Below are positions 26,324-37,160 of a stretch of DNA of 64,000 bases, piece after piece; position 1 is the stretch's first letter, and every line of letters starts with the position of its first letter. Position numbers and translations under genes: made by a program. Origin of the DNA: Pseudomonas sp. ATCC PTA-122608 (lineage in GTDB: Bacteria; Pseudomonadota; Gammaproteobacteria; Pseudomonadales; Pseudomonadaceae); assembly GCF_001952855.1 (NCBI RefSeq), contig NZ_LPNO01000002.1, positions 298,361-362,360 on the forward strand. Direction: 5' to 3'. The notes beneath the pieces are model-generated. The model worked only from the letters and a program-made list of their open reading frames with translations, did not search any database and was not told the origin of the DNA.

Positions 26324-28048
26324 TCAGTAGCCCAACGACAACCCGGTATTGCGCCGTGGGTCATTGGCCCCATAGAAACGGTTATTGCCGACCGGCTTGC
26401 CGTCCAGGGACGGTGCGCCCACCAGGATGGCGGCCAGGTGGTTGGCATCCTGCGGGCCGGCGAACTTGTGGCCCCAGCCTTCGAGGATTTTCTGGGTGTC
26501 GGGGCTCAGGGCAAAGCGCTCGATATTGGTCGCCTCAGGCAGCCATTGCTGGTGGAAACGCGGGGCGTCCACGGCTTCCTGGATGTTCATCTTGTAGTCG
26601 ATCACATTGAGGATGGTCAGCAAAGTAGCCGTGATGATACGGCTGCCCCCCGGCGTACCCACCACCATCACCGCCTTGCCGTCCTTGGTGACGATGGTCG
26701 GGCTCATGGACGACAGCGGCGTCTTGCCCGGCGCGATGGCGTTGGCTTCACCCTGGACCAGGCCGTACATGTTCGGCACGCCGATCTTGGAGGTGAAGTC
26801 GTCCATTTCGTCGTTGAGGATTACCCCGGTCTTGCTCGCCATTACACCGGCGCCGAACCAGTCGTTGAGGGTGTAGGTCACCGAGACGGCGTTGCCCCAC
26901 TTGTCGACGATGGAGTAGTGGGTGGTGTTATTGCCTTCGTGAGGCGAAACCCCGGGCTTGATGTCCTGAGAGATCCCGGCCTTCTGCGGGTCGATGGCGG
27001 CGCGCAGTTTGGCGGCGTAGTCCTTGTCCAGCAGGTGCTCGACCGGGTTCTGCACAAAGTCCGGGTCGCCGAGGTAGCTGTTGCGGTCGACGTAGGCGTG
27101 GCGCATGGCCTCGATCTGGTAGTGCAAGCCTTGGGCGGAGTGATAGCCGAGGTCGGCCATCGGGTAGCCTTCGAGGATGTTCATGATCTCGCAGATCACC
27201 ACGCCGCCGGAACTCGGTGGTGGCGCGGAGACCACGTGGTAGCCACGGTAGTCACATTCAATGGGCGCCAGTTCGCGGGTCTTGTATTTGTCCAGGTCGG
27301 CCTGGGTGATAATGCCTTTGCCCGATTGGCTGGAATCGACAATCGCCTTGGCTACCCAGCCTTTGTAGAAGCCGTCGGTGCCCTTGGCGGAGATTTCCCG
27401 CAGGGTTTTCGCCAGGTCTTTCTGCACCAGTTTCTGGCCCACCAGCATCGGCTCGCCACCGTGGAGGAAGATGCCGCGCAGGTCCTTGTCTTTCTTGAAT
27501 TCGTCGGTGGCAGTGTGCAGCAGGTCAATATCGCCCTGCTCCAGGGCAAAACCGTCTTCGGCCAGCTTGATTGCCGGGGCGATCACCTGGGCGCGCTTGA
27601 GGGTGCCGTATTTGCTCAACGCCAGCTCCATGCCCGACACGGTGCCGGGTACGCCGACGGCCAGGTGACCTTTGGAACTGAGGTCGGGGACGACGTTGCC
27701 GTCCTTGTCCAGGTACATGTCGGCAGTGGCTGCCAGCGGGGCTTTTTCGCGGAAGTCGAGGAAGGTCTTGCGCCCGTCGGCCAGTTGCACGGTCATGAAG
27801 CCGCCGCCGCCCAGGTTGCCGGCCGCCGGGTACACCACGGCCAGGGCGTAACCCACTGCGACCGCCGCATCCACGGCATTGCCACCGGCCTTGAGCACGT
27901 CCACGCCCACATGGGTAGCGAGGTGCTGAGCCGTGACCACCATGCCATTTTCGCCAGCCACCGGCGCCTGGGAGGCCGCCTGTACACCGCTGACGGTCAG
28001 CACCCACGCGGTGGCAATCAAAGTTCGGGTAAACGGTTGGTATTTCAT
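26324..28048 (-). CDS. ggt: Gamma-glutamyltransferase
   Basis: A 574-aa periplasmic proenzyme that cleaves glutathione and gamma-glutamyl amides. Signal peptide MKYQPFTRTLIATAWVLTVSGVQA. The autocleavage site and N-terminal nucleophile of the small subunit is T375 in NNTTHYSIVDKWGNAVSVTYTLN. Substrate-binding segments FRE (DFREKAP), NDEMDDF and SSMSPT, and the GGxxI oxyanion part MVVGTPGGSRIIT, are all present, so it looks active. Single gene; the nic cluster begins with the divergent regulator next door, without an obvious link. Confidence 0.95.
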   Translation of the reverse strand: MKYQPFTRTLIATAWVLTVSGVQAASQAPVAGENGMVVTAQHLATHVGVDVLKAGGNAVDAAVAVGYALAVVYPAAGNLGGGGFMTVQLADGRKTFLDFREKAPLAATADMYLDKDGNVVPDLSSKGHLAVGVPGTVSGMELALSKYGTLKRAQVIAPAIKLAEDGFALEQGDIDLLHTATDEFKKDKDLRGIFLHGGEPMLVGQKLVQKDLAKTLREISAKGTDGFYKGWVAKAIVDSSQSGKGIITQADLDKYKTRELAPIECDYRGYHVVSAPPPSSGGVVICEIMNILEGYPMADLGYHSAQGLHYQIEAMRHAYVDRNSYLGDPDFVQNPVEHLLDKDYAAKLRAAIDPQKAGISQDIKPGVSPHEGNNTTHYSIVDKWGNAVSVTYTLNDWFGAGVMASKTGVILNDEMDDFTSKIGVPNMYGLVQGEANAIAPGKTPLSSMSPTIVTKDGKAVMVVGTPGGSRIITATLLTILNVIDYKMNIQEAVDAPRFHQQWLPEATNIERFALSPDTQKILEGWGHKFAGPQDANHLAAILVGAPSLDGKPVGNNRFYGANDPRRNTGLSLGY

Positions 28049-28145
28049 CCCTGCATACTCTGTTTATTAGAAGAACTAGAAAGTAATACGTTTCCGATCC
28101 AAGCCCCAGCGTTATGCCGCGTTTGTGACAGAGCCTGTCGGTAAC

Positions 28146-28169
28146 GGAATAATGCCCATGCTATATTCC
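28146..28169. promoter_or_regulatory. Candidate NicS operator/promoter
   Basis: GGAATA and TATTCC, separated by 12 bases, form a perfect dyad about 30 bases before the nicS start. The right half overlaps TATATT, a possible -10. Fits autoregulation by a TetR-type protein. Confidence 0.45.
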
Positions 28170-28200
28170 GGGCCTTTACGCTGCGCAGCAGAGGCTTTCG

Positions 28201-28857
28201 ATGGTGATCAAGAAGACCGGTATCCGCGCCCAGCAAGCCGACCAGACCCGCGCGCGGATTCTCCAGGCGGCGGTCAAGGTCTTCACCCGCGACGGCTATT
28301 CCGGCGGGCGTGTGGAAAGCATTTCCCGGGAGGCCGACTCCAACGACCGCATGCTGTATTACTACTTCGGCAGCAAGGAGCACCTGTTTGTGTGTGTGCT
28401 GGAGCACACCTATGAACAGTTCAACAAGGCCGAAAGCAAACTCAAGCTCGACCTGACTGCGCCGGTGCAAGCGTTGCAGGCGCTGGTGGGGTTTATCTGG
28501 AATTACTACGTCAAGCATCCCGAGTTTGTGGCGATCCTGAGTATCGAGAACCTGCATAAGGGCAAGCATGCGAAGCAGTCCGGGGAGCTGCGGCGGTTGT
28601 CTGGGGAGGCAGTTGGGGTATTGCGGCCGATCATTGAAGCGGGCCAGGCCCAGGGGCTGTTTCGTGAGGATGTGGACATCAAGCACGTGTATTTGATGAT
28701 TGCTTCGTTGTGCTACTTCTATAACTCCAACCAGCACACGCTGAGTTCGTTTCTGGGGGAGGATTTGGCGGATAAGACACAGCAGCAGGATTGGCTGGGG
28801 TTTATCAGTGATCTGGTGTTGCGTGGGGTATGCCTGACACCGCCTGTCCAACGGTAG
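28201..28857 (+). CDS. nicS: TetR family regulator, probable NicS
   Basis: A 218-aa TetR protein. N-terminal helix-turn-helix DQTRARILQAAVKVFTRDGYSGGRVESISREADSNDRMLYYYFGSKEHLF (residues 13-62), followed by a ligand domain of the TetR_C_33-like kind. The gene lies tail-to-tail with nicB. In P. putida the TetR protein NicS represses nicAB and is relieved by nicotinate or 6-hydroxynicotinate; the position here matches, so the name is inferred from family plus context. A GGAATA/TATTCC dyad upstream may be its own operator. Confidence 0.75.
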   Translation: MVIKKTGIRAQQADQTRARILQAAVKVFTRDGYSGGRVESISREADSNDRMLYYYFGSKEHLFVCVLEHTYEQFNKAESKLKLDLTAPVQALQALVGFIWNYYVKHPEFVAILSIENLHKGKHAKQSGELRRLSGEAVGVLRPIIEAGQAQGLFREDVDIKHVYLMIASLCYFYNSNQHTLSSFLGEDLADKTQQQDWLGFISDLVLRGVCLTPPVQR

Positions 28858-28871
28858 AACCGGGATCTAAA

Positions 28872-28971
28872 TGTGGGAGCGGGCTTGCTCGCGAATGCGG
28901 TTCGTCAGTCGCCAAATGCATTGACTGATATACCGCATTCGCGAGCAAGCCCGCTCCCACATTTTTGACCG
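28872..28971. repeat. REPIN (TGTGGGAGCGGG family)
   Basis: TGTGGGAGCGGGCTTGCTCG and its inverse at the two ends. It fills the gap between the converging 3' ends of nicS and nicB and can fold as a shared terminator-like structure. The loop resembles that of the REPIN at 60603. Confidence 0.92.
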
Positions 28972-28977
28972 TGTGAA

Positions 28978-31900
28978 TCAATGGGTGCCGGGGTTGGCTC
29001 GCAGGTGCGCCACGGTTTGCTCGAGGCCTTCCCACTGCGGTGCATTGGGCGCGAAGCGGGTACGCAGGTATGACGCCAGCTCTGCCACTTGGGTATTGGA
29101 CAGACTGTCCTTGAACGCCGGCATGTACCCCAGATCCTTGGTCGCCGGGGTGCTGATCCCTTGCAAAATCACCTTGATCAGATTATCCGGTTGATCGCTG
29201 TGCACGTTGGTATTGGTCGCCAGTGACGGGCTGACCCCGAACAGTTTCGGCCCCTGCCCGTCGGCATGGCAGGCTTTGCACGAACCTTCAAATACCCTTC
29301 GCCCATTGGCATTGGGCACCGTCGCGGCCGCCACCACCTGCGCTTCTGCCGCCGCGCTGTCATTCAGCGAAGCCAGGTACACCGCCATCGCGCGGATGTC
29401 GGTCTTGGGCAATTTCGCCAGTTCTGTCACCACCGGCCCCATCGGTCCTGTCGCTACACCGTGGGCATCGGAATAACCGGTGCTCAAATAGGTGAACAAT
29501 TGGTCCTCGGTCCACGGCGTCGGCGCCTTGGACAAGCCATTCAACGCCGGCGCGTCCCAACCATCCACCCTGCCGCCCGCGAGGAACGCTTTACCGCCCT
29601 TCTCCGCCCCCATCAGGTTGCGCGGCGAGTGGCACGCCGCGCAGTGGCCCAGTCCGTTGACCAGATAGGCGCCGCGATTCCATTGCTCACTTCTTTGGGG
29701 TTGCACGCTGATTTCCCCTCGGCGCAAAAACAGTGCATTCCACCCGGCCATCAACGGCCGGATATTGAACGGAAACTTCATCGCATTCTGTACCGGTGCC
29801 TGGCTGACCGGCGCCTGGGACATCAGGTAGGCGTACAGCGCCTGCATGTCCGCATCGTTGATATTGCGAAACGCGGTATAGGGAAACGCCGGGTACAGGT
29901 TACGCCCGTCGCGGGCGATGCCGTCGCGCATTGCCCGCTCAAACGCCGGGTAGGACCAGTTGCCAATCCCGGTCTTCTCGTCCGGGGTGATGTTGCTGCT
30001 GTACAGCGTGCCGAACGGCGTATGCATGGCCAGCCCGCCGGCATTGGTGGCGCCACCCGGCGCCGTGTGACACACCGCGCAATCCCCTACGGCCGCGAGC
30101 AAACGCCCGCGCTCCAGGGTGGCCTTGGACCAGGTGCCGGCGCTGGGCGGGGCGATCGGGGCGATCTCACTGTGAAACGGCCACGCGGTGGCGGCCATGC
30201 CCAGTACCGCGCCAAAAGCGGCGAACAATGAACCGAACAGCCATTTGCGGCGCTTCTCCGGGGACTTCGCCGGCTCGCCCAGCGTGCCTGCATTCAGCGC
30301 AGCCAGCACGCGCTCGGGGGTAATCGGCAGCTCGCGAAAACGAATCCCGGTGGCGTCGTAGATCGCATTGGCGATCGCCGCCGCGCTGGGTACCGAGGCG
30401 GACTCCCCGGCGCCCATCGGCGGCTGGTCCTGGCGCGGCATCATCAGTACGTCGATCTGCGGTACTTCAGGAAAGGTCAGGATCGGATAACCGCCCCACT
30501 CCTTGCTCGCCACGGTGGACTCTTCAAAGGTCACACGTTCCTTGAGCACGCGGCTGGTGGACTGGATCACATTGCCGTGGATCTGATGCTGCACCCCCGC
30601 CGGGTTGATCATCATCCCCGAGTCGTGCCCGATCACCACGCGGGTCACCGAGACATCGCCGGTCTGCTTGTCGATGGCCACATCCGCCACCCAGGCCGCC
30701 CACGCCGCGCCGAAGCCGGGGAATTTGCTGTGGATGTAACGCGCGTAGGCAAAGCCTCGGCCTCGCAGCAGGTGGTCTTCGTTGGCGGTTTGCATCGGCG
30801 CAGTGCGCGGTGCCCAGTTGGCCCGCTCGGCGGTGGATTTCACCAGGTCGATGGCGCGCTCATCCTTCAGGTAACGCAGGCGGTATTCCACCGGATCGAC
30901 GCCGGCGGCAAAGGCCAGTTCGTCGATATAGGATTCATGGGCGAAGGTGTTGGGCAGCGCCGACACACCGCGCATCCACGAGGCACGCACGATCGGCGCC
31001 ATGTCGTTGATGGTGACGCGCATGTTGTCGATGTCGTAGGGCGGGATTGAGGTGCGGTCGCCCATTTCGAACATCGCCGCCACCGGCTCGACCCGGCCGG
31101 TCAGCAGCAGCGCCAGGGTGGGCGCGCCGTTGGACGGGTAGCTGGTTTCAAAGTCATAGCCGGCGATGCTGCCGTCGGCGTTCAGGCCGCCGTCGACATC
31201 CATCAATTGCGCGGTGCCCTTGGGTTCCCACAGGTGCTCCTGTTCGCGGGTCAGTTGCACCCGCACCGGCTTGCCCACGGCGCGGGACAGCAGCAACGCG
31301 TCAGCGCACACGTCATCCGCGCAATTGCGGCCGTAGCAGCCGGCCGCCTCCATGCGGATCACGTCGATGGATTCTTCCGGGCACTCCAGCAGCCACGCAA
31401 GATCAGCCCGCAGCAGGTGCGGGTTCTGGCTGCCGGACCAGACCCGGCTGACCCCGGGCTGATAATCCGCCACGCCGCAGGACGGGCCGATGGAACCGTG
31501 CATCTGGTACGGCCACAGGTAGGTGCGCGGCATGCGCTGGCTGGCGGCGGCCAGGGCTTCGTCGACGCGGCCCTGGTCGAGCACGGTTCGGCGTACCCGT
31601 GGGTTATCGCGAATCGCCTGCTCCACATCGCTCATGTCCGGCAGTTGGTTATTCCAGGGTTTCCAGTGAACCCGCAGTTCCTGGGCGGCCTTGATTGCCT
31701 GTTCTTCACGCAGGGCGACCACACCGACAAAATCGCGAATCACCACCACGGCAATAATGCCCGGGATATGGGCAATGGATGATTCGTCGACGTTCAGCAG
31801 GCTATTGCCGACAAAATCACCGCAATCCAGCCCCGCATAAGGTGGGCGGATCACCCGGCCGTGGAGCATGTCCGGCACGCGCATGTCGTGCACGTACGTC

Positions 31901-32520
31901 AGCTCTCCGGTGGCCTTGCCCGGGATATCCACCCGGGCTGCGCCCTTGCCCACCAGGCGGTAATCGGCGATGGCTTTAAGCGGTGCGTCGCCGCTGATGC
32001 GCAGTTCGTCATGCTCGCCCGTGACCAGTTCGCCATAGGTGATGGTGCGTCCGTCCTCGGTGCTAATCACACCCGCGTCGACTTTCAGGCTCTGTGCATT
32101 GACCGACCAACGTTGCGCCGCCCGCATCAGCAGGAAACGCCGGGCTTCGGCGGCGGCATTGCGCAACGGGATCGCGGAGATCTGCAAGGTTGCGCTGGCG
32201 ATGGTCGCACCCTGGTTCGGCGCCCGTTCGGTGTCGCCCAGCACCATGCGCACCTGTTCCATGGTCAGGTCCAGTTCCTCGGCGACGATTTGCGCCAGGG
32301 ACGTGCGAATGCCGGTGCCCAGGTCGACATGCCCGTTGAAGGCGTACACCAGCCCGTCATCGTTCACCGCGATAAACAGCCCCAGTTCCTTGGGCTTGAC
32401 CGTCGGTGTACCGCCCTTGGCCACCGGCCCCGAAGGCGGCAGCACGTCGTCGACGATCAGCAGGACGCCGGCCTTGGCCAGCCATTGGTCGCGGGAAGGG
32501 ATTGTGTCAGTCATGGTCAT
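28978..32520 (-). CDS. nicB: Nicotinate dehydrogenase subunit B (molybdoprotein/triheme cytochrome)
   Basis: Large subunit of the enzyme that hydroxylates nicotinate to 6-hydroxynicotinate and passes electrons to the respiratory chain. Residues 1 to about 740 are a xanthine-dehydrogenase-like molybdopterin domain (GHVDLGTGIRTSLAQIVAEEL, MHGSIGPSCGVADY, PPMGAGESASVPSAAAIANAIYDATG). After a membrane helix (about 765-785) come three c-type hemes: CAVCH (814-818), CAACH (960-964) and CKACH (1081-1085). The 1180-aa length and fusion match P. putida NicB. The ATG at 32520 follows GTGGATCG; a second ATG two codons later is equally possible. It lies 10 bases after nicA. The cofactor maturation genes are elsewhere. 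Confidence 0.95.
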   Translation of the reverse strand: MTMTDTIPSRDQWLAKAGVLLIVDDVLPPSGPVAKGGTPTVKPKELGLFIAVNDDGLVYAFNGHVDLGTGIRTSLAQIVAEELDLTMEQVRMVLGDTERAPNQGATIASATLQISAIPLRNAAAEARRFLLMRAAQRWSVNAQSLKVDAGVISTEDGRTITYGELVTGEHDELRISGDAPLKAIADYRLVGKGAARVDIPGKATGELTYVHDMRVPDMLHGRVIRPPYAGLDCGDFVGNSLLNVDESSIAHIPGIIAVVVIRDFVGVVALREEQAIKAAQELRVHWKPWNNQLPDMSDVEQAIRDNPRVRRTVLDQGRVDEALAAASQRMPRTYLWPYQMHGSIGPSCGVADYQPGVSRVWSGSQNPHLLRADLAWLLECPEESIDVIRMEAAGCYGRNCADDVCADALLLSRAVGKPVRVQLTREQEHLWEPKGTAQLMDVDGGLNADGSIAGYDFETSYPSNGAPTLALLLTGRVEPVAAMFEMGDRTSIPPYDIDNMRVTINDMAPIVRASWMRGVSALPNTFAHESYIDELAFAAGVDPVEYRLRYLKDERAIDLVKSTAERANWAPRTAPMQTANEDHLLRGRGFAYARYIHSKFPGFGAAWAAWVADVAIDKQTGDVSVTRVVIGHDSGMMINPAGVQHQIHGNVIQSTSRVLKERVTFEESTVASKEWGGYPILTFPEVPQIDVLMMPRQDQPPMGAGESASVPSAAAIANAIYDATGIRFRELPITPERVLAALNAGTLGEPAKSPEKRRKWLFGSLFAAFGAVLGMAATAWPFHSEIAPIAPPSAGTWSKATLERGRLLAAVGDCAVCHTAPGGATNAGGLAMHTPFGTLYSSNITPDEKTGIGNWSYPAFERAMRDGIARDGRNLYPAFPYTAFRNINDADMQALYAYLMSQAPVSQAPVQNAMKFPFNIRPLMAGWNALFLRRGEISVQPQRSEQWNRGAYLVNGLGHCAACHSPRNLMGAEKGGKAFLAGGRVDGWDAPALNGLSKAPTPWTEDQLFTYLSTGYSDAHGVATGPMGPVVTELAKLPKTDIRAMAVYLASLNDSAAAEAQVVAAATVPNANGRRVFEGSCKACHADGQGPKLFGVSPSLATNTNVHSDQPDNLIKVILQGISTPATKDLGYMPAFKDSLSNTQVAELASYLRTRFAPNAPQWEGLEQTVAHLRANPGTH

Positions 32521-32530
32521 CGATCCACGT

Positions 32531-33007
32531 TCAAGGCGTTTGGCGGGCGGCACGCAGCACCGCGCGGAGGATTTCGATATGGGTGCCGCAACGGCAGAGG
32601 TTGCCCGACAGTTCGCTGCGCACCTCGGCTTCGCTGGGGTTGGGGTTGCGGTCGAGCAAGGCCTTGGCGGTCATGATCATGCCGTTGAGGCAGTAGCCGC
32701 ACTGCGCGGCCTGCTCGTCGATAAAGGCCTGTTGCACCGGGTGCGGGGTTTCGCGGGTGCCGAGGCCTTCCAGGGTGACGATGTCGCGGCCCACGGCGCC
32801 CGACAGTGGGAAGACGCAGGAGCGTGCAGCCACACCGTCGATGATTACCGTGCAGGCGCCGCACTCCCCCAGGCCGCAGCCGTATTTGGGGCCGTTGAGT
32901 TGCAGGTCATTGCGCAGGATCAGCAATAGCGGGGTGTCGGCCATCGCGCTGACTTCGCTGGTGTGACCGTTGACCTCAAGCGTTACCGTGATGTGCTGGC
33001 TGATCAT
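32531..33007 (-). CDS. nicA: Nicotinate dehydrogenase subunit A ([2Fe-2S] protein)
   Basis: A 158-aa iron-sulfur subunit that moves electrons from the molybdenum centre of NicB. N-terminal plant-type cluster: YGCGLGECGACTV with the fourth Cys in RSCVFP (about residues 43-64). C-terminal helical cluster: CGYCLNGM and CRCGTH. It also starts the nicAB operon. Two 24-bp direct repeats lie upstream of the start. Confidence 0.96.
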   Translation of the reverse strand: MISQHITVTLEVNGHTSEVSAMADTPLLLILRNDLQLNGPKYGCGLGECGACTVIIDGVAARSCVFPLSGAVGRDIVTLEGLGTRETPHPVQQAFIDEQAAQCGYCLNGMIMTAKALLDRNPNPSEAEVRSELSGNLCRCGTHIEILRAVLRAARQTP

Positions 33008-33026
33008 TCGCTTCGCCCGTTGGGTT

Positions 33027-33121
33027 TGGTGAAGTGTCCACTACATCAAACAGTCAAAAAAAACGTCGCGTACCTGGGGTCTCGCGACACACTTGACTGG
33101 TGAAGTGGTTACTACATCAAA
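33027..33121. promoter_or_regulatory. Direct repeats in the nicAB promoter region
   Basis: TGGTGAAGTG-TCC-ACTACATCAAA style units at 33027-33050 and 33098-33121 share 21 of 24 bases, 71 bases apart. They lie 20-114 bases before the nicA start, a fitting place for regulator binding. Confidence 0.5.
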
Positions 33122-33147
33122 GCAGAGCAAAAACGGTGCCAGCCCTT

Positions 33148-33243
33148 TGTAGGAGCGAGCTTGCTCGCGAAAAACTCAGGGACACCGCGGGGAACCAGAC
33201 TAAGCGCGTTATCGTTAACGCCCTTCGCGAGCAAGCTCCTACA
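33148..33243. repeat. REPIN (TGTAGGAGCGAG family), downstream of nicR
   Basis: TGTAGGAGCGAGCTTGCTCG to an inverse end that lacks four bases of the usual arm (GCAAGCTCCTACA). Inverted relative of the REPIN at 33740. Confidence 0.9.
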
Positions 33244-33259
33244 TAGGTTGGCGGGGCTT

Positions 33260-33694
33260 TCAGGTTTGGGGGTCGTCGATCATTTTGCGTAGCAGGAACA
33301 GTACGGCGACACGTTCGGCGGGGTTGAGGTTGCTCAGGGTCAGTTCGGTGATGGTGGCGGCGCAGGGTACGGTTTGCTGCACCAGGACGGCGCCGGAGTC
33401 GGACAGGTTGACTACGACTTTGCGTTTGTCCTGGGGATCGGGTTCGAGGGTGATCAGTTCGCGGGCCTTGAGGCGTTCGACGATGCCGCGGATGGTCGCC
33501 TGGTCGACGGCGGTGGCCTTGACGAGTTCAGTGAGCGAGCTTGCACCGTGATCGCGCAGGGCGCACAGGGTGACGAACTGCACGGCGGTGAGCTGGGAGT
33601 CGCCGACGTTCTGCTGGAAGATCGCCAGGTGGCGCTGGTAGGCCTTGCGCAACAGGTGGCCGACTTGCTCGGAGAAAACGTAGGAATCAGGCAC
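33260..33694 (-). CDS. nicR: MarR family repressor NicR
   Basis: A MarR winged-helix regulator of the nic genes. Visible: YVFSEQVGHLLRKAYQRHLAIFQQNVGDSQLTAVQFVTLCALRDHGASSLTELVKATAVDQATIRGIVERLKARELITLEPDPQDKRKVVVNLSDSG, the DNA-binding helix pair and wing. In P. putida NicR represses the nicC and nicX promoters and responds to 6-hydroxynicotinate. The only ATG-started frame begins at 33826, inside a REPIN, so the GTG at 33694 (VPDSYVF, 144 aa) is the likely start. Downstream of nicX on the same strand, matching the nicXR unit. Confidence 0.85.
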   Translation of the reverse strand: MPDSYVFSEQVGHLLRKAYQRHLAIFQQNVGDSQLTAVQFVTLCALRDHGASSLTELVKATAVDQATIRGIVERLKARELITLEPDPQDKRKVVVNLSDSGAVLVQQTVPCAATITELTLSNLNPAERVAVLFLLRKMIDDPQT

Positions 33695-33739
33695 GGCGGG
33701 CTCGGGGAGGCGGTGGTCGATGGGGTGGCATCTTACATC

Positions 33740-33839
33740 TGTAGGAGCGAGCTTGCTCGCGAAGGTCGTCAACGATGACGCGGGGGGTCTGGTTTCCCTC
33801 GGTGTCCTTGAGTTTTTCGCGAACAAGCTCGCTCCTACA
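33740..33839. repeat. REPIN (TGTAGGAGCGAG family), between nicX and nicR
   Basis: TGTAGGAGCGAGCTTGCTCG to the inverse TCGCTCCTACA. The loop (GTCAACGATGACGCGG, CTCGGTGTCC) is an inverted version of that at 33148-33243. It separates nicX from nicR. Confidence 0.92.
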
Positions 33840-33849
33840 GGTGGAGGTG

Positions 33850-34902
33850 TCAGGGGGCCAGGGAGGCCTTGGGGGCTACGACGTCGCCGGCGATGACGAC
33901 GGCTTGGTCATCAAGGTAGACGTCGCAATTGCGCAGCGGGATGTCCATGTGGCACGGAGTTTTGCGGGTGCCGCCGACTTCGGTGTTCGGGCCGGTGGAG
34001 AACAGGAAGTTGCCGTAGAACGCCCGGGCGTCCATGCACATGCCGTCGTTCTTGTCGTGCAGGCCCATGGCGGTCCATTGCGCCCGTGGCTGCAGGCCCC
34101 AGCCGATGTGGGAGATGCCGTAAACCTCAGGGTCGTTGAAGTATTTCATGTAGTCGCGCAGGTATTCGGCTTCGAAACCGCCATGGATTTTGGTGATGAA
34201 GCCCTTCTCGATCTCCAGGGTGATTTTCTCGCGGGTGTAGGTCTTGAACGGCAGCAGGATGTCGCCGATATCCAGCACCAGCACGCCTTCGGCGGTTTCT
34301 TCATTGGGCCAGGAGAACAGGAAGCCGCTGGGCCAGTGATCCCAGCGCCCGGGCTCGTCAGCAAAGCCGTATTCGGTGACGGACGGGTATTGCCCCAACG
34401 CTGCACGAAAATCACTGCCGGCGCGGGATTTGACGTGGATCGAGCGGGCCTTTTTCAGCAGCTCTTCAGCAGCCAGCACCCGCACCTTGTCTTCTTCGGT
34501 AGGCAGCATGCGCGCCAGTACTTCCGGGGGTTCTACCGCCAGCAGGATGCGTGTGCCGGTCTTGAGGATCTGTTCCTGCTCCGGCGAGTGCAACAGCATC
34601 ATGGTGTCGACGATCAGGTCCGCCGCCTCCAGCGCCCGCTGGGCTGCGATGTTGCCGGTCAGCGCGGTGTCGCCGCAGTAGGCGGTCATGTCATTGCCCA
34701 TCGCCCGGGGGTGGTTGAACGACGGTAATTCCACCGCATACACCTTGGCCCCCAGGCGCTGCGCCGCATCCATCGCCGCGCGCACGGTGCGCGGGTCGGA
34801 GTAATGGCTCTTGAGCACGGCAACGCTCTGGGTCGGGTCGACCTTAGAGAGCTTCAACACGTGCTCAAACATCTGGGTCAGTTCGCAATCACTTACCGGC
34901 AT
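33850..34902 (-). CDS. nicX: 2,5-dihydroxypyridine 5,6-dioxygenase
   Basis: Fe(II) extradiol-type dioxygenase that opens 2,5-dihydroxypyridine to N-formylmaleamate. The start at MPVSDCELTQMFEHVLKL, preceded by GAGGAGACAGGAA, gives exactly 350 aa, the length of the P. putida enzyme. With this numbering the metal ligands reported there fall on the same residues: H265 (YGISHIGWG), H318 and D320 (CHMDIP). The frame is open nine codons further upstream. Divergent from nicC; a GCGTATACGC palindrome stands 65 bases before the start. Confidence 0.97.
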   Translation of the reverse strand: MPVSDCELTQMFEHVLKLSKVDPTQSVAVLKSHYSDPRTVRAAMDAAQRLGAKVYAVELPSFNHPRAMGNDMTAYCGDTALTGNIAAQRALEAADLIVDTMMLLHSPEQEQILKTGTRILLAVEPPEVLARMLPTEEDKVRVLAAEELLKKARSIHVKSRAGSDFRAALGQYPSVTEYGFADEPGRWDHWPSGFLFSWPNEETAEGVLVLDIGDILLPFKTYTREKITLEIEKGFITKIHGGFEAEYLRDYMKYFNDPEVYGISHIGWGLQPRAQWTAMGLHDKNDGMCMDARAFYGNFLFSTGPNTEVGGTRKTPCHMDIPLRNCDVYLDDQAVVIAGDVVAPKASLAP

Positions 34903-34966
34903 TTCCTGTCTCCTCAGCTGCTGCACCAAGATCTTGCAGTGCGCTTCACTCTAGTGCGTTTTTATA

Positions 34967-34976
34967 GCGTATACGC
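34967..34976. promoter_or_regulatory. Candidate NicR operator at the nicX promoter
   Basis: Perfect palindrome GCGTATACGC. On the minus strand TATAAA, a likely -10, follows directly (34966-34961). Confidence 0.6.
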
Positions 34977-35005
34977 CAATTAATCACGATAAGAACTGAT
35001 TTTAG

Positions 35006-37149
<2,144 letters not shown>

Positions 37150-37160
37150 CGGAGACCATC

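Noticed and set aside
26318..28144. 608-aa open frame opposite ggt
   Set aside because: Its translation is His/Gly/Val-rich with no family features, while the minus strand encodes a complete GGT with signal peptide and catalytic threonine.
33695..33826. ATG at 33826 as start of nicR
   Set aside because: The extension is translated from the REPIN at 33740-33839 and is not MarR-like; GTG at 33694 fits better.
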